Shown in pieces: positions 35,300 through 45,821 of a stretch of DNA of 64,000 nucleotides. Where the stretch lies: NCBI GenBank assembly GCA_900078775.1, contig LT549889.1, forward strand, positions 3,162,001 to 3,226,000, given 5' to 3'. The notes beneath the pieces are model-generated. The model ran no database searches. It was not told where the DNA came from and saw only the letters and a list, made by a program, of their open reading frames with translations. The stretch's first letter is position 1. Each line of letters starts with the position of its first letter. The DNA comes from Mycolicibacterium aurum (GTDB lineage Bacteria > Actinomycetota > Actinomycetes > Mycobacteriales > Mycobacteriaceae). Made by a program: the position numbers and the translations under genes.

Positions 35300-35695
35300 A
35301 TGTCCACTACACGACGTAGGAGACCAGCGCTCTTCGCGCTGGCCGCCGTCGGCGCTGGCGGCTGCCTGCTGCTGGCGTGGTGGCAGTGGACCCGCTACGA
35401 GTCGACCGCGGGCACCTTCCTGAACCTCGGCTATGCGCTGCAGTGGCCGATGTTCGCGGCGTTCTGCGTGTACGCCTACTTCAAGTTCGTGCGCCTGGAA
35501 GAGGCGCCGCCGGAGTACGAGCCGGACGAGACCGGCCAGCTGACCGCCATCCCGGACGGTCTGCTACCCGAGCGGCCCAAGGCCGCGACCCCGGCCGGCG
35601 ACGACGACCCGACCTTGCGCGAGTACAACGCCTATCTCGCCGGCCTAGCCCAGTCCGAACCCGATACGAACCCCGACGACAGGACGACCCGATGA
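35300..35695 (+). CDS. lprD: LprD-like membrane protein (Rv1343c homologue)
   Basis: A 131-residue protein matching the mycobacterial LprD I recall: MSTTRRRRPAL, then a hydrophobic segment, WWQWTRYESTAGTFLNLGYALQWPMFAAFCVYAY, and an acidic tail ending with TLREYNAYLAGLA. Two membrane segments are visible. Despite the name, the Cys near residue 21 lacks a good lipobox. It overlaps the DUF3817 gene by four bases. It opens the conserved block shared with M. tuberculosis. Function unknown. Confidence 0.85.
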   Translation: MSTTRRRRPALFALAAVGAGGCLLLAWWQWTRYESTAGTFLNLGYALQWPMFAAFCVYAYFKFVRLEEAPPEYEPDETGQLTAIPDGLLPERPKAATPAGDDDPTLREYNAYLAGLAQSEPDTNPDDRTTR

Positions 35696-36060
35696 GTACG
35701 CCCGAGACGCCGACCGGAGCCGACAGCCAGACCGACGAACCCCTGGTGCCTCTGGCATCGATCCAGAAGGCGCTGGCCAGCTACCGGGTCTTGGCCTGGG
35801 CGACGGGCCTGTGGCTGATCGCCCTCTGCTACGAGATGGTGCGCAAGTACGGGTTCAACGACGACTCGCTGAGCTGGATCGCCGTCGTGCACGGCTGGGT
35901 CTACTTCGCCTATCTGATCGCCACCGCGAACCTCGCGGTAAAGGTCCGCTGGCCGCTGGGCCGCGCGATCGGCACGCTGATCTCCGGCACCGTCCCGGTG
36001 CTGGGGCTCATCGTCGAACACTTCCAGACGCAGGACGTGAAGAAGCGCTTCGGTCTCTGA
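35692..36060 (+). CDS. DUF3817 domain membrane protein (Rv1342c homologue)
   Basis: A 122-residue protein. After a polar N-terminus (residues 1-30) it has three hydrophobic segments, near residues 35-55 (LAWATGLWLIALCYEM), 65-85 (AVVHGWVYFAYLIATANLAV) and 90-110. The ATGA start overlaps the lprD stop. DUF3817 proteins are small integral membrane proteins of unknown function. Its last 53 bases overlap the 3' end of the convergent MFS gene. A second DUF3817 gene lies at 59062-59436. Confidence 0.85.
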   Translation: MSTPETPTGADSQTDEPLVPLASIQKALASYRVLAWATGLWLIALCYEMVRKYGFNDDSLSWIAVVHGWVYFAYLIATANLAVKVRWPLGRAIGTLISGTVPVLGLIVEHFQTQDVKKRFGL

Positions 36061-37501
36061 CCTCTGCTTCACCGGGCTGACGCACGGTCGGGATCAGCAG
36101 CGTCAGCACCGCCGAGACAGCGGCGACGGCAGCCGCCACGATGAGCGCCACCCGGAACCCGTCCAGGGTCGGCACCTCGTGTCCGCCCACGGTCATCGTC
36201 ATCCCCGCCAGGATCGCGCCGAGCACCGCACTGGAGATCGAGGTCCCCAGTGAGCGCGCCAGCGCATTGAGCCCGTTGGCGGCCGCAGTCTCCGAGAGCG
36301 GCACCGCGGCGTTGATGAGCGCGGGCATGGACGCGTACGCGAACCCCACCCCGACGCTGATGAGCACGTTCAGCGCGAGCACCTGCGGGCCGCTGCCCAG
36401 TAGCCACAACCCCGACAGATATGCGCCGGCGATGACCACGCAGCCGACGAACAGCGTGAAGCGCGGGCCGCGGGCGCCGGACACCCGGGCCGCGATCGGT
36501 GCCATCACCATCATCGCCAGTCCGCCGGGCGCCATCCACAGACCCGTCTCCAGCATGGACATGCCCAGGCCGTAGCCGGTCTCTTCGGGCAACTCCAGCA
36601 CCTGGGGCGCGATCAGGGTCAGCGCGAACATCGCGAACCCCACGCCGATCGAAGCGATGTTGGTGAGCAACACCGGCGGTCGCACCGTGGTGCGCAGATC
36701 CACCACCGGGGAGTCGAAGCGCAGCTGCCAGAACACGAAGACCGCAAACACCACCACCGAGGCGCTGAACATCGCGACCGTGGTGGCCGAGGTCCAGCCC
36801 CAGTCCCGGCCCTTGGTGATGCCCAACAGCAGGGTGATCAGACCACCGGCGAGCAGCAGCGCCCCGAGCGGATCGAGCCGGTCGGTCGAGGTTGCCGGCA
36901 CCGCGGGCACCAGCGTCAGGAACAGCACCAGCAGCACCGCACCCAGCCCCGCGGCGAACCAGAACAGCGCGTGCCAGCTGAACTGCTGGGCGATCGCGGC
37001 CGACAGCGGCAGCCCCAGGGCACCGCCGACACCGAGCGAGGAACTCATCAGGCCCATCGCGCTGCCGACCCGCTCGGGCGGCACCGAGGCCCGCAGCACG
37101 CTGATGCCCAGCGGGATGATCGGGATGCCCACACCCTGCAGGCCGCGACCGACGACGAACGGGATCAGTGTGCTGCTGCACGCCGCCACCAGCGACCCGG
37201 CGATCAGCACGGCCGCACAGACCACCAGGATGGGTTTGGGTCCGTACAGGTCGCCGAGCCGACCGAACACCGGGGTGGCCACCGCGGCGGTCAACAGGGT
37301 GACGGTGATGGCCCAGGACGCGTTGGACGGGCTGGCCGACAACAGCTTCGGCAGTTCGGGAATGAGCGGGATCATCAGCGTCTGCATCAGGGAGACGCTG
37401 ATACCGGCGGCGGACAGCACGGCGATGAGTACGCCGGGATGGGCCGACAAGGCCTCCCGGCGAGGCCGCCGCTGCTCGGTTGCAACCACGGCCGCGAGCA
37501 T
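36008..37501 (-). CDS. MFS transporter (DHA2-type, 14 membrane segments likely)
   Basis: A 497-residue integral membrane protein. It has the family A-motif region GRLGDLYGPKPILVV near residue 80, motif C-like GLMSSSLGVGGALGLPL near residue 148, and about 14 hydrophobic segments, suiting drug:proton antiporters of the EmrB/QacA type. The C-terminus is a charged tail (EVRDRSASSRPASGSVRR) that overlaps the 3' end of the DUF3817 gene by 53 bases. It is inserted between genes that are neighbours in M. tuberculosis (Rv1342c and rdgB), so it is an accessory gene here. No linked regulator is visible. Confidence 0.88.
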   Translation of the reverse strand: MLAAVVATEQRRPRREALSAHPGVLIAVLSAAGISVSLMQTLMIPLIPELPKLLSASPSNASWAITVTLLTAAVATPVFGRLGDLYGPKPILVVCAAVLIAGSLVAACSSTLIPFVVGRGLQGVGIPIIPLGISVLRASVPPERVGSAMGLMSSSLGVGGALGLPLSAAIAQQFSWHALFWFAAGLGAVLLVLFLTLVPAVPATSTDRLDPLGALLLAGGLITLLLGITKGRDWGWTSATTVAMFSASVVVFAVFVFWQLRFDSPVVDLRTTVRPPVLLTNIASIGVGFAMFALTLIAPQVLELPEETGYGLGMSMLETGLWMAPGGLAMMVMAPIAARVSGARGPRFTLFVGCVVIAGAYLSGLWLLGSGPQVLALNVLISVGVGFAYASMPALINAAVPLSETAAANGLNALARSLGTSISSAVLGAILAGMTMTVGGHEVPTLDGFRVALIVAAAVAAVSAVLTLLIPTVRQPGEAEVRDRSASSRPASGSVRR

Positions 37502-37549
37502 TACACGTTAGTTGCGCTATGCAAAATTTCGCCCGCTCACCGGAACCTC

Positions 37550-37611
37550 GGCGAAACACGCGTACCCGTCGCTCCGTGGCAAAAAATCACCACGGGTACG
37601 CGAGTTTCGCC
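37550..37611. terminator. Long hairpin downstream of rdgB
   Basis: The arms GGCGAAAC-GCGTACCCGT and ACGGGTACGC-GTTTCGCC pair over 18 bp with one two-base mismatch, around a 22-base loop holding a shorter inner stem (GTGG/CCAC). It lies 54 bases past the rdgB stop and 49 bases before the MFS start, so it separates the rph-rdgB unit from the MFS gene. There is no T run, as is common in mycobacteria. Confidence 0.65.
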
Positions 37612-37664
37612 AAGGGTCGGGCCGAGCGCGTCGGGCCGAGAGGGTCAGCCGCCGAGAGAGCCAG

Positions 37665-38270
37665 TCAGGCCAACTCGCGCAGCGCGGGCACCAACAACGC
37701 CAGCGCCCGGCCGCGGTGCGAGGCCGCGTCCTTCTCCGCCGCGGTCAGCTCGGCGGCCGACCGCGTGGACCCCTCGGGCAGGAAGATCGGGTCGTAGCCG
37801 AAGCCGTTCTCGCCGCGCGGTTCGCGGGCGATCGCACCGGGCCATTCGCCGCGCACCACCACCGCGTCCCGCTCGCCCGGCCCGTACACCAATGCGCAGG
37901 CCGAGACGAAGGCCGCGCCCCGCCGCTCGTCGGGCACGTCACGCAGCTGGCCCAGCAGCAGTTGCAGATTCGCCAGATCGTCGCCGTGCGCTCCGGCCCA
38001 GCGGGCCGACAGCACACCGGGCATCCCGTTGAGCGCCTCGACGGTCAGCCCGGAGTCGTCGGCGACCGTGGGCAATCCGGTGGCCACGAACGCATCGCGC
38101 GCCTTGGCCAGCGCGTTCTCCTCGAACGTCGCCCCGGTCTCGGGGGCCTCGTCGAATTCGGGGACGTCACCCAACGACAACAACGTCATGGTCAGACCAG
38201 CCGCGTCGAGCACCCGGCGCAGCTCGGCCAGCTTCTTCGCGTTGCGGGAGGCAACCAGTAGCTCGGTCAG
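37665..38270 (-). CDS. rdgB: XTP/dITP diphosphatase (RdgB/HAM1), probable CTG start
   Basis: This enzyme removes XTP and dITP from the nucleotide pool. The body has [25 protein letters not shown] near residue 70, [11 protein letters not shown] near residue 150 and SHRGRAL near the C-terminus. The family's N-terminal Ser-x-Asn-x-x-Lys motif (SRNAKK) is present only if translation starts upstream of the first GTG at 38213. No ATG, GTG or TTG is available in frame before that motif; the position where homologues have ATG is a CTG at 38270 in a CTGA overlap with the rph stop. I therefore place the start there, giving 201 residues, near the 204 of the M. tuberculosis protein. Confidence 0.85.
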   Translation of the reverse strand: MTELLVASRNAKKLAELRRVLDAAGLTMTLLSLGDVPEFDEAPETGATFEENALAKARDAFVATGLPTVADDSGLTVEALNGMPGVLSARWAGAHGDDLANLQLLLGQLRDVPDERRGAAFVSACALVYGPGERDAVVVRGEWPGAIAREPRGENGFGYDPIFLPEGSTRSAAELTAAEKDAASHRGRALALLVPALRELA

Positions 38271-39049
38271 CTTCCGAACGCCTTCTTCGACGGCGTGCTC
38301 GACTCGGGCAGCACGCCCGGGTACGGCAGTTCCAAAGCGGCCCGCTGGATCGCGAACAACTCCTCGCAGGAGGCCAGTGCCAGGTCCAGCATCTTGTCCA
38401 GGGTGGTGCGCGGGAAGGTGGCGCCCTCCCCGGTGCCCTGGATCTCGACCAGGGTGCCGGTGTCCGTGGCGACGACGTTCATGTCCACCTCAGCGCGGGA
38501 GTCCTCGGTGTAGGGCAGGTCCACCCGGACCCGGCCGTCGACGACCCCGACGGACACCGCCGCGATCGCGCAGGACAGCGGCCGCGGGTCGGACAGCTTG
38601 CCCGCCGCGGCCAGGTAGGTGACCGCATCCGAGAGCGCGACGTAGGCGCCGGTGATGGCCGCGGTGCGGGTGCCGCCGTCGGCCTGCAGCACATCGCAGT
38701 CGATGGCGATGGTGTTCTCCCCCAGCGCGCCGAGGTCGATGCAGGCGCGCAGCGACCGACCGACCAGTCGGCTGATCTCCTGGGTGCGCCCGCCGACCTT
38801 GCCCTTGACCGATTCCCGGCCCGACCGCTCGTGGGTGGCCGCGGGCAGCATGGCGTATTCGGCGGTCAGCCAGCCCTGCCCGGAGCCCTTCCGCCAGCGC
38901 GGGACCCCCTCGGTGACCGATGCGGTGCACATCACTCGGGTGCTCCCGAATTCGACCAACACCGACCCGGCGGGATGGGTGGTGAAACCGCGGGTGATGA
39001 CCACTGGCCTCAGCTCGTCGTCAAGCCGGCCGTCTTCTCGTCTGGACAC
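38267..39049 (-). CDS. rph: Ribonuclease PH
   Basis: A 260-residue 3'-5' phosphorolytic exoribonuclease that trims tRNA 3' ends. Typical segments: [22 protein letters not shown] near residue 15, [22 protein letters not shown] near residue 60, [38 protein letters not shown] near residues 97-135, and [11 protein letters not shown] near residue 205. The pattern is complete. The last codons (KKAFGS) run into rdgB with a CTGA overlap. It follows the phosphodiesterase gene with a 34-base gap, as in M. tuberculosis. Confidence 0.95.
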   Translation of the reverse strand: MSRREDGRLDDELRPVVITRGFTTHPAGSVLVEFGSTRVMCTASVTEGVPRWRKGSGQGWLTAEYAMLPAATHERSGRESVKGKVGGRTQEISRLVGRSLRACIDLGALGENTIAIDCDVLQADGGTRTAAITGAYVALSDAVTYLAAAGKLSDPRPLSCAIAAVSVGVVDGRVRVDLPYTEDSRAEVDMNVVATDTGTLVEIQGTGEGATFPRTTLDKMLDLALASCEELFAIQRAALELPYPGVLPESSTPSKKAFGS

Positions 39050-39083
39050 CGGCCAACCCTAGCGCGCGGCGGCGACGTGCGGA

Positions 39084-39851
39084 TCAGTGGCGCTTGACGT
39101 CGAAGGAGTCGCCGCACACCACCGCGTGCACGGGCCCGTCGAATTCGGCCTTGGCCTCGCTGATGACGTCCTCGCGCGAGGTCCACGGCGGGATGTGGGT
39201 CAGCAGCAGCGACCCGACCCCGGCGCGGGCGGCGATCTGGCCGGCCTCGGTGCCGGACAGATGCAGGTTGGGCGGGCGGTCCGGTGAATGCGTCCAGGAG
39301 GCCTCACACAGGAAGACGTCGACGCCGGTGGCCAGTTCGACCACCGCATCGCAGATTCCGGTGTCACCGCTGTAGGCGAAGGTGACGCCGTCCCGGTCGG
39401 TGAAGCGCATCCCGTAGGACTCGGTGGGATGGCAGACCAGCCGCGGCTCCACCGTCAGCGCGCCCAGCGTCAGCGCCTGCCCGTCAACCCAGGACTGCAC
39501 CTCGAAGATGTCGGAGATGTCGTCCACCTCGCCGCCCTCCGGTGAGGACGCCGACCCGAGCCGCTCCCAGGTGTGCGTCGGGCCGAGCAGCAGCGCGCGC
39601 CCGACGGGCGGGGTGGGGTGATAGCGGCGCCAGACGAACAGCCCGGGCATGTCCAGGCAGTGGTCGGCGTGCAGGTGCGAGAGCAACACGTTGACGGCCC
39701 CGGGGTCGGCGTGGCGCTGCAGCGCGCCGAGGACACCGCCGCCGAAGTCGAGCACCATCGGGACGGTGTCGGGTTCGGTGAGCAGGTATCCGGACGCGGG
39801 CGAATCGGGGCCGACAACGCTGCCGGAACAACCCAGTACGGTGACTCGCAC
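39084..39851 (-). CDS. MBL-fold cyclic-nucleotide phosphodiesterase (Rv1339 homologue)
   Basis: A 255-residue metallo-beta-lactamase-fold protein close to M. tuberculosis Rv1339, reported as an atypical class II cAMP phosphodiesterase. It begins VRVTVLGCSGSVVGPDSPASGYLL. The metal motif is SHLHADHCLDMPG near residue 56; later ligands are in YSGDTGICD near residue 155 and LLTHIPPWTSREDV near residue 217. I chose the GTG at 39851, which starts the conserved part; the frame extends to 39911. It precedes rph. The gap upstream, where murI lies in M. tuberculosis, is only 167 bases. Confidence 0.88.
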   Translation of the reverse strand: MRVTVLGCSGSVVGPDSPASGYLLTEPDTVPMVLDFGGGVLGALQRHADPGAVNVLLSHLHADHCLDMPGLFVWRRYHPTPPVGRALLLGPTHTWERLGSASSPEGGEVDDISDIFEVQSWVDGQALTLGALTVEPRLVCHPTESYGMRFTDRDGVTFAYSGDTGICDAVVELATGVDVFLCEASWTHSPDRPPNLHLSGTEAGQIAARAGVGSLLLTHIPPWTSREDVISEAKAEFDGPVHAVVCGDSFDVKRH

Positions 39852-40018
39852 ACGTCTAGCTTGCCATGCCCCCCAGCACCGCGGCGAAGGCATCACCGCA
39901 TTGAGCGACAAGTTTCATTTCGTGTCCTCACCGTGACGCCGAACAGCACCGCGGCGTCGGGTCTTGCGGCTGTCACCGGCGGCGCCGACGTGCCGGCAGC
40001 CACACCAGCAAAGCGATG

Positions 40019-40681
40019 TCAGATGCGCGACGGCGTGGTGGTCCGGCGGCGTTCCCGGGCCTTGCGTTCGGGGCCGGACAACACGTACGCGGCGATGAAT
40101 CCGGCCACGGCCCCGCACAGGTGGCCCTGCCAGGACACCCCGGGAGTGCCCGGGACGACGCCGAGCAGGATGCCGCCGTAGAGCAGCGCGACCACCACGC
40201 CGACCACGATCTCCCAGGCCGTGCGGGTGAAGAACCCGAACACGATGAGGAAGGTCAGCCAGCCGAAGATCAGCCCGGAGGCACCGATGTGGTTGGTGGT
40301 GCACTGCACGCCGACGTAGGGGCAGTGCGCACCGATGTTGCCGATGAGCCAGGTGCCCAGCCCGCCCAGCAGCCAGATGATGGCGGTGGCGGCGAGGAAG
40401 CGGCCCATCCCGGCCAGTGTCATCAGGAAACCGAGCACCAGGGCCGGGACGGTGTTGGCGATCAGGTGCGGCCAGCCGCCGTGCAGCAGCGGCGCCCAGA
40501 GGATGCCCCACAGCCCGTCGGTCTCCAGCGGGCGGATGCCTTCGTTGTCGAGGCGGTGCCCCATGACGGTGTCGACGGCCTCCATGACGTAGAGCAGCGC
40601 GACGAATCCGACGATGGTCACCCCGCCGACCACCCAGGCCGGTTTCTTCGGCTCGGGGCCGGCCGGCAGGTTCATGCTCAC
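40019..40681 (-). CDS. Rhomboid family intramembrane serine protease (Rv1337 homologue)
   Basis: A 220-residue membrane protein with about six hydrophobic segments. The catalytic Ser is in GASGLIFG near residue 133 and the His in SWQGHLCGAVAG near residue 188; the N-terminal loop APLLHGGWPHLIANT (near residue 63) is the family's His/Asn region. Two Cys residues (HCPYVGVQC) between segments are probably periplasmic. It lies 18 bases downstream of cysM. The substrate is unknown. Confidence 0.9.
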   Translation of the reverse strand: MSMNLPAGPEPKKPAWVVGGVTIVGFVALLYVMEAVDTVMGHRLDNEGIRPLETDGLWGILWAPLLHGGWPHLIANTVPALVLGFLMTLAGMGRFLAATAIIWLLGGLGTWLIGNIGAHCPYVGVQCTTNHIGASGLIFGWLTFLIVFGFFTRTAWEIVVGVVVALLYGGILLGVVPGTPGVSWQGHLCGAVAGFIAAYVLSGPERKARERRRTTTPSRI

Positions 40682-40699
40682 GCTGTCACTCTCCCGGCG

Positions 40700-41952
<1,253 letters not shown>

Positions 41953-41967
41953 TGCTGATCCTCTTTC

Positions 41968-42387
41968 TTAAGACTCGTACGTTTCGACGATGCTGACAGG
42001 TTCTTCGGTGACGACGCCGTCGACGATGCGGAAGCTGCGCAGTTCGTGCACCTCCGGATCGCGGGTGGACACCAGTACGTAGTGGGCGTCGGGTTCGGCG
42101 GCGATGGCCACGTCGGTCCGGCTCGGGTAGGCCTCGGTGCCGGTGTGCGAGTGGTAGATGACGATCGGGGCCTCGTCTGCGTCTTCCAATGCCCGCCAGA
42201 CCTTGAGGTGCTCCATGGAGTCGAAGCGGTAGAAGGTCGGCGAGCGTTCGGCGTTGGTCATCGGGATGAAGCGTTCGGGACGGTCCGAACCCTCCGGCCC
42301 GGCGATCACGCCGCAGGCTTCGTCGGGATGGTCGGCACGCGCGTGAGCGACCATGGCATCAACCAGGTCGGCGCGGATCACCAGCAC
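41968..42387 (-). CDS. mec: Mec, JAMM-type metalloprotease of the CysO pathway
   Basis: A 139-residue JAB1/MPN protease. The zinc site is complete: Glu23 (DEACGV), His79-x-His81 (YHSHTGTEAY), Ser89 and Asp92 (SRTDVAI). It cleaves cysteine from the C-terminus of the CysO-Cys adduct. It lies directly before cysO in the order mec-cysO-cysM, as in M. tuberculosis. Confidence 0.94.
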   Translation of the reverse strand: MLVIRADLVDAMVAHARADHPDEACGVIAGPEGSDRPERFIPMTNAERSPTFYRFDSMEHLKVWRALEDADEAPIVIYHSHTGTEAYPSRTDVAIAAEPDAHYVLVSTRDPEVHELRSFRIVDGVVTEEPVSIVETYES

Positions 42388-42431
42388 GTCAGGCTCCGTT
42401 TTCTCGTCGGTTCAGTTCGGGGTGGGTCGCA

Positions 42432-43493
42432 TCAGGCGAATGCACCCGGCAACAGGTCACGATAGGTGGGTATTCCGGCGACGCTCTGCGCTGCCAATAC
42501 TCCGACGAGCACCGCGCGGGCCAGACAGTCCGCCGCGGCGGCCCCGATCGCGGTCAGTGCCGCGGTCTCCGGGGACATCGCCGTCGGGGTCTTCTCTGAG
42601 GTCGGCAGGGTCACCGCACCGGTGGCCAACGCAAAGACGGTGTCCCCGTCGACCGGGGTGTGCGCCGGCCGGATGCTGTGTGCCAGCCCGTCCTGGGCGG
42701 CGACTGCGAGGCGCCGGCAGCCGGCCGGGCCGAGCGCGGCATCGGTGGCCACCACCGCGATGGTGGTGTTGAGTGGGCCGCTCTCCTTGTCCAGGCGGGC
42801 GAACTCGGCGATCTGCTCGGCCGGCGGTGCTTGGAGGCCGAACCGTTTGATCAGGTCCGCCATCCAGGGCAGCCCGGTGGCGGGGTCGACGACGTTGCCA
42901 CCGGAGTTCACCGCGACGACCGCCCCGACCGTCACCCCCAGTTCGTCCAGCCGGATCGACGCGGTGCCCAGCCCACCCTTGAGCACCCCGGCGCGCGCCC
43001 CGGCCCCGGCGCCGACGCAGCCGACCGGGAAAGTCGATCCCCCGTCGCTTCGCTCGCCAAGGTCCACCGCGGCGGCCTGCACCGCCGCGTAGCCGAACTC
43101 CGCGGTCGGGCGGCAACCCCAGCCACCGACCGGCAGGTCGAAGATGACCGCGGCCGGCACGATCGGGACCACGCCGCCGTCCATCTGCACCCCGCGGCCT
43201 TGTTCCTCCAGCCAGGTCATCACGCCGTCGGCGGCGGCCAGGCCGTAGGCGCTGCCACCGGTGAGGACCACCGCGTCGACGTGCCGCACGCTGTTGGCCG
43301 GGTCCAGCAGATCGGTCTCCCGACTGCCCGGTGCGCCACCGCGGCAGTCCACCGCGCCGACGGTGCCCTCGGGTGCGAGCACCACGGTGCTCCCGCACGC
43401 CCAGCCCGTGCCCAGCGTGGCGTCGTCGTCGATGCGGTGGTGGTGGCCGACCCGGATGCCGGCGACGTCGGTGATGGAACCGAACCCATTCAT
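42432..43493 (-). CDS. P1 family peptidase (DmpA/S58-like, Rv1333 homologue)
   Basis: A 353-residue member of the DmpA/BapA N-terminal-nucleophile peptidases. It starts MNGFGSITDVAGIRVGHHHRIDDDATLGTG and has VLTGGSAYGLAAADGVMTWLEEQGRG near residue 75 and GRRSD-like regions mid-protein. The mature nucleophile would follow self-cleavage; here LNTTIAVVATDAAL near residue 255 fits that segment, with Thr where DmpA has Ser. I chose the ATG at 43493, which overlaps the DUF2017 stop (ATGA); the frame reaches 43664 but that part is shadow. A close mycobacterial homologue has been called a putative hydrolase. Confidence 0.87.
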   Translation of the reverse strand: MNGFGSITDVAGIRVGHHHRIDDDATLGTGWACGSTVVLAPEGTVGAVDCRGGAPGSRETDLLDPANSVRHVDAVVLTGGSAYGLAAADGVMTWLEEQGRGVQMDGGVVPIVPAAVIFDLPVGGWGCRPTAEFGYAAVQAAAVDLGERSDGGSTFPVGCVGAGAGARAGVLKGGLGTASIRLDELGVTVGAVVAVNSGGNVVDPATGLPWMADLIKRFGLQAPPAEQIAEFARLDKESGPLNTTIAVVATDAALGPAGCRRLAVAAQDGLAHSIRPAHTPVDGDTVFALATGAVTLPTSEKTPTAMSPETAALTAIGAAAADCLARAVLVGVLAAQSVAGIPTYRDLLPGAFA

Positions 43494-44071
43494 CGCGAAC
43501 CCATCAGGCTGAGCACCAGGTACTCCTGCAGCACTGTCAGCCACTGATACACGTCGAGGTGCCCGGCCAGCGGATCCCCGGGCGGCAGCTGCTCGAGCCC
43601 TTCGGGACCGATCTCCAGCATCGCCCCGAGCGCCAGGCGCACATCGTTGACCGCCGACGCCCACGCCTGCGCATCGTCCTCGGACAACTCGAACTTGCCG
43701 CCGTTCTCCGGCAGGGTGTCCAACAAACGTTGCGCGGCTTGACGTTTCGCATCGATGATGGCCGGCTCGTGCAGGCTGCGCAGCGCACTGTTCAGACTGT
43801 CCGCGGCTGCCGAACCGGCCGGGTGCCCGTTACGCGGCCGGAAGAAATCCGGCAGCAACCGCTTCATGGTCTCGTCCTCGGGCGGGGACGTGTGCCCGGT
43901 GCGGATGCCGGTGATCTCGCTGAGTTCGTCAGCCGGAGCACCGGATTCGCGGTCGTCGAGCATGCCGGTCAGCGAGGCCACCAGGTTGCGCAGTAGACCC
44001 GCCTCGTGCGGGGCCAGCGAGGACCGGAACCGGGGTCCATCGGCGCCGTCGATCCGCTTCCATTTCCGCAC
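43490..44071 (-). CDS. DUF2017 domain protein (Rv1332 homologue)
   Basis: A 193-residue helical cytoplasmic protein: FRSSLAPHEAGLLRNLVASLTGML near residue 15, RLLPDFFRPRN near residue 70, and VYQWLTVLQEYLVLSLMG at the C-terminus. It always lies next to clpS in actinobacteria, here four bases after it, which hints at a role with the Clp N-end-rule adaptor. It was once annotated as a transcriptional regulator without direct evidence. No DNA-binding motif is visible. Confidence 0.87.
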   Translation of the reverse strand: MRKWKRIDGADGPRFRSSLAPHEAGLLRNLVASLTGMLDDRESGAPADELSEITGIRTGHTSPPEDETMKRLLPDFFRPRNGHPAGSAAADSLNSALRSLHEPAIIDAKRQAAQRLLDTLPENGGKFELSEDDAQAWASAVNDVRLALGAMLEIGPEGLEQLPPGDPLAGHLDVYQWLTVLQEYLVLSLMGSR

Positions 44072-44075
44072 GTGA

Positions 44076-44390
44076 TCAGCGGTCCTGCTGCATGGTGGCC
44101 CACAACCCCGCGGAGTGCAGCTTGGTGACGTCGACCTCCATCGACTCCCGACTGCCGGACGACACCACGGCCTTGCCCTCGGTGTGCACCTGCATCATCA
44201 ATTTGGTGGCGTGCGGTTCGGAGTACCCGAACAGCTTCTGGAACACGTAGGTCACATACGACATCAGATTGACCGGGTCGTCCCACACGATCGTCACCCA
44301 CGGGGTGTCGGCGGCGGTGTCCTCGTGGCGGTCCACATCGGCCGCCTGGTCCTCCCGAGTACCCGGCTTCGTCCGCGCTGGGGTAACCAT
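44076..44390 (-). CDS. clpS: ClpS, ATP-dependent Clp protease adaptor
   Basis: A 104-residue N-recognin that delivers N-degron substrates to ClpC-ClpP. After a flexible N-terminus (residues 1-28) the core has [27 protein letters not shown] near residues 31-57, including the Asp/Asn/Met pocket residues, and [16 protein letters not shown] near residue 60. I chose the ATG at 44390; the frame extends upstream over the divergent pncB gene. It is the first gene of the clpS-DUF2017-P1 peptidase unit and is divergent from pncB. Confidence 0.94.
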   Translation of the reverse strand: MVTPARTKPGTREDQAADVDRHEDTAADTPWVTIVWDDPVNLMSYVTYVFQKLFGYSEPHATKLMMQVHTEGKAVVSSGSRESMEVDVTKLHSAGLWATMQQDR

Positions 44391-44492
44391 GACGCACAGG
44401 ATACCGGGGCGCGACCGCGCACCCGAATCCGTAGGGTACCGATACGGTGAGACGGTGAACGACGGCGTGGGCGACGCTTGCCAGGGGGTCGG

Positions 44493-45821
44493 ATGACCAG
44501 CACCGCACTGCTGACCGACAAGTACGAGCTGACCATGCTGGCGGCCGCGCTGCAGGACGGGTCGGCGCACCGGCGCTGCACCTTCGAGGTCTTCGCACGC
44601 CGACTGCCCGAGGGCCGCCGCTACGGTGTGGTCGCCGGCACCGGCCGGCTGCTGGAAGCCCTGGCGCAGTTCACCTTCGATGAGCAGGCCCTGGAGTCGG
44701 TGGCCGGCTTCCTGGACCCGGACGCGCTGGCCTTCCTGTCCGGGTACCGATTCGGCGGCGACATCGACGGCTACCCGGAGGGCGAACTGTACTTTCCGCA
44801 CTCACCGGTGCTGTCGGTGCGCGGCACCTTCGCCGAATGCGTGATCCTGGAGACCCTGGCCCTGTCCATCCTCAATCACGACAGTGCCATCGCCTCGGCC
44901 GCGGCCCGGATGGTCTCCGCGGCCGACGGTCGCCGGATCATCGAGATGGGCTCGCGGCGCACCCATGAGGAGGCCGCCGTCGCCGCGGCCCGCGCGGCCT
45001 GGATCGCCGGGTTCGCCGGCAGCTCCAACCTCGCCGCCCAACAGCGCTACGGGGTGCCGGCCCTGGGCACCAGCGCGCACGCGTTCACCCTGCTGCACAC
45101 CACCCCCGACGGTACCGACGACCCCGCCGCTCGGGACCTCAGCGAACGGGCCGCGTTCGCCGCCCAGGTGCAGGCCCTCGGTGCCGGCACCACCCTGCTG
45201 GTGGACACCTACGACATCACCGCCGGGGTGGCCAACGCCGTCGCGATGGCCGGACCCGAATTGGGCGCCGTGCGCATCGATTCCGGGGATCTGGGGGTGC
45301 TGGCCGGGCAGGTCCGCAAACAGCTCGATGACCTCGGCGCCCACAAGACCCGGATCGTGGTGTCCGGTGATCTCGACGAGTTCGCCATCGCCGCGCTGCG
45401 CGCGGAGCCCGTCGACAGTTACGGCGTGGGCACCTCGCTGGTCACCGGGTCGGGTGCGCCGACCGCCGGGATGGTCTACAAGCTGGTCGAGGTCGACGGC
45501 ATCGCCGTGCAGAAGCGCAGCGCCCACAAAGCCTCCCAGGGCGGCGCCAAAGAGGCCCTGCGGCTGGCCAAACCGTCGGGCACCGTGGTCGAAGAGGTGG
45601 TGCACCGGACCGGGCATCCCCCGCAGGCCGAGAACGGATACCGGGCGCAGCCGCTGACGGTGCCCCTGGTCCGCGGCGGCCAACCGGTGCACGCGTCCGA
45701 TCTCGACGCCGCCCGGGCTCGGGTCGCCGCCGGGCTGCACAGCCTGCCCTGGGACGGCCTGAAGTTGTCCCGGGGTGAGCCGGCCATCCCGACCCGCGTC
45801 GTCCCCGCCGGCCCGTCGTGA
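44493..45821 (+). CDS. pncB: Nicotinate phosphoribosyltransferase
   Basis: A 442-residue enzyme of NAD salvage joining nicotinate to PRPP. Signatures: [18 protein letters not shown] at the N-terminus, [27 protein letters not shown] near residue 30, [30 protein letters not shown] near residue 155, [10 protein letters not shown] near residue 195, and [14 protein letters not shown] with [10 protein letters not shown] near residue 265. The catalytic His is in TSAHAF. The ATG at 44493 has GGGGG upstream. The stop overlaps the dinG GTG by four bases. It corresponds to pncB1 of M. tuberculosis by position. Confidence 0.94.
   Translation: MTSTALLTDKYELTMLAAALQDGSAHRRCTFEVFARRLPEGRRYGVVAGTGRLLEALAQFTFDEQALESVAGFLDPDALAFLSGYRFGGDIDGYPEGELYFPHSPVLSVRGTFAECVILETLALSILNHDSAIASAAARMVSAADGRRIIEMGSRRTHEEAAVAAARAAWIAGFAGSSNLAAQQRYGVPALGTSAHAFTLLHTTPDGTDDPAARDLSERAAFAAQVQALGAGTTLLVDTYDITAGVANAVAMAGPELGAVRIDSGDLGVLAGQVRKQLDDLGAHKTRIVVSGDLDEFAIAALRAEPVDSYGVGTSLVTGSGAPTAGMVYKLVEVDGIAVQKRSAHKASQGGAKEALRLAKPSGTVVEEVVHRTGHPPQAENGYRAQPLTVPLVRGGQPVHASDLDAARARVAAGLHSLPWDGLKLSRGEPAIPTRVVPAGPS

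Noticed and set aside
39856..39918. A 20-codon leader peptide before the phosphodiesterase gene
   Set aside because: It has GAGGA upstream and ends just before the gene, but 20 codons without conservation data are not enough to call it.
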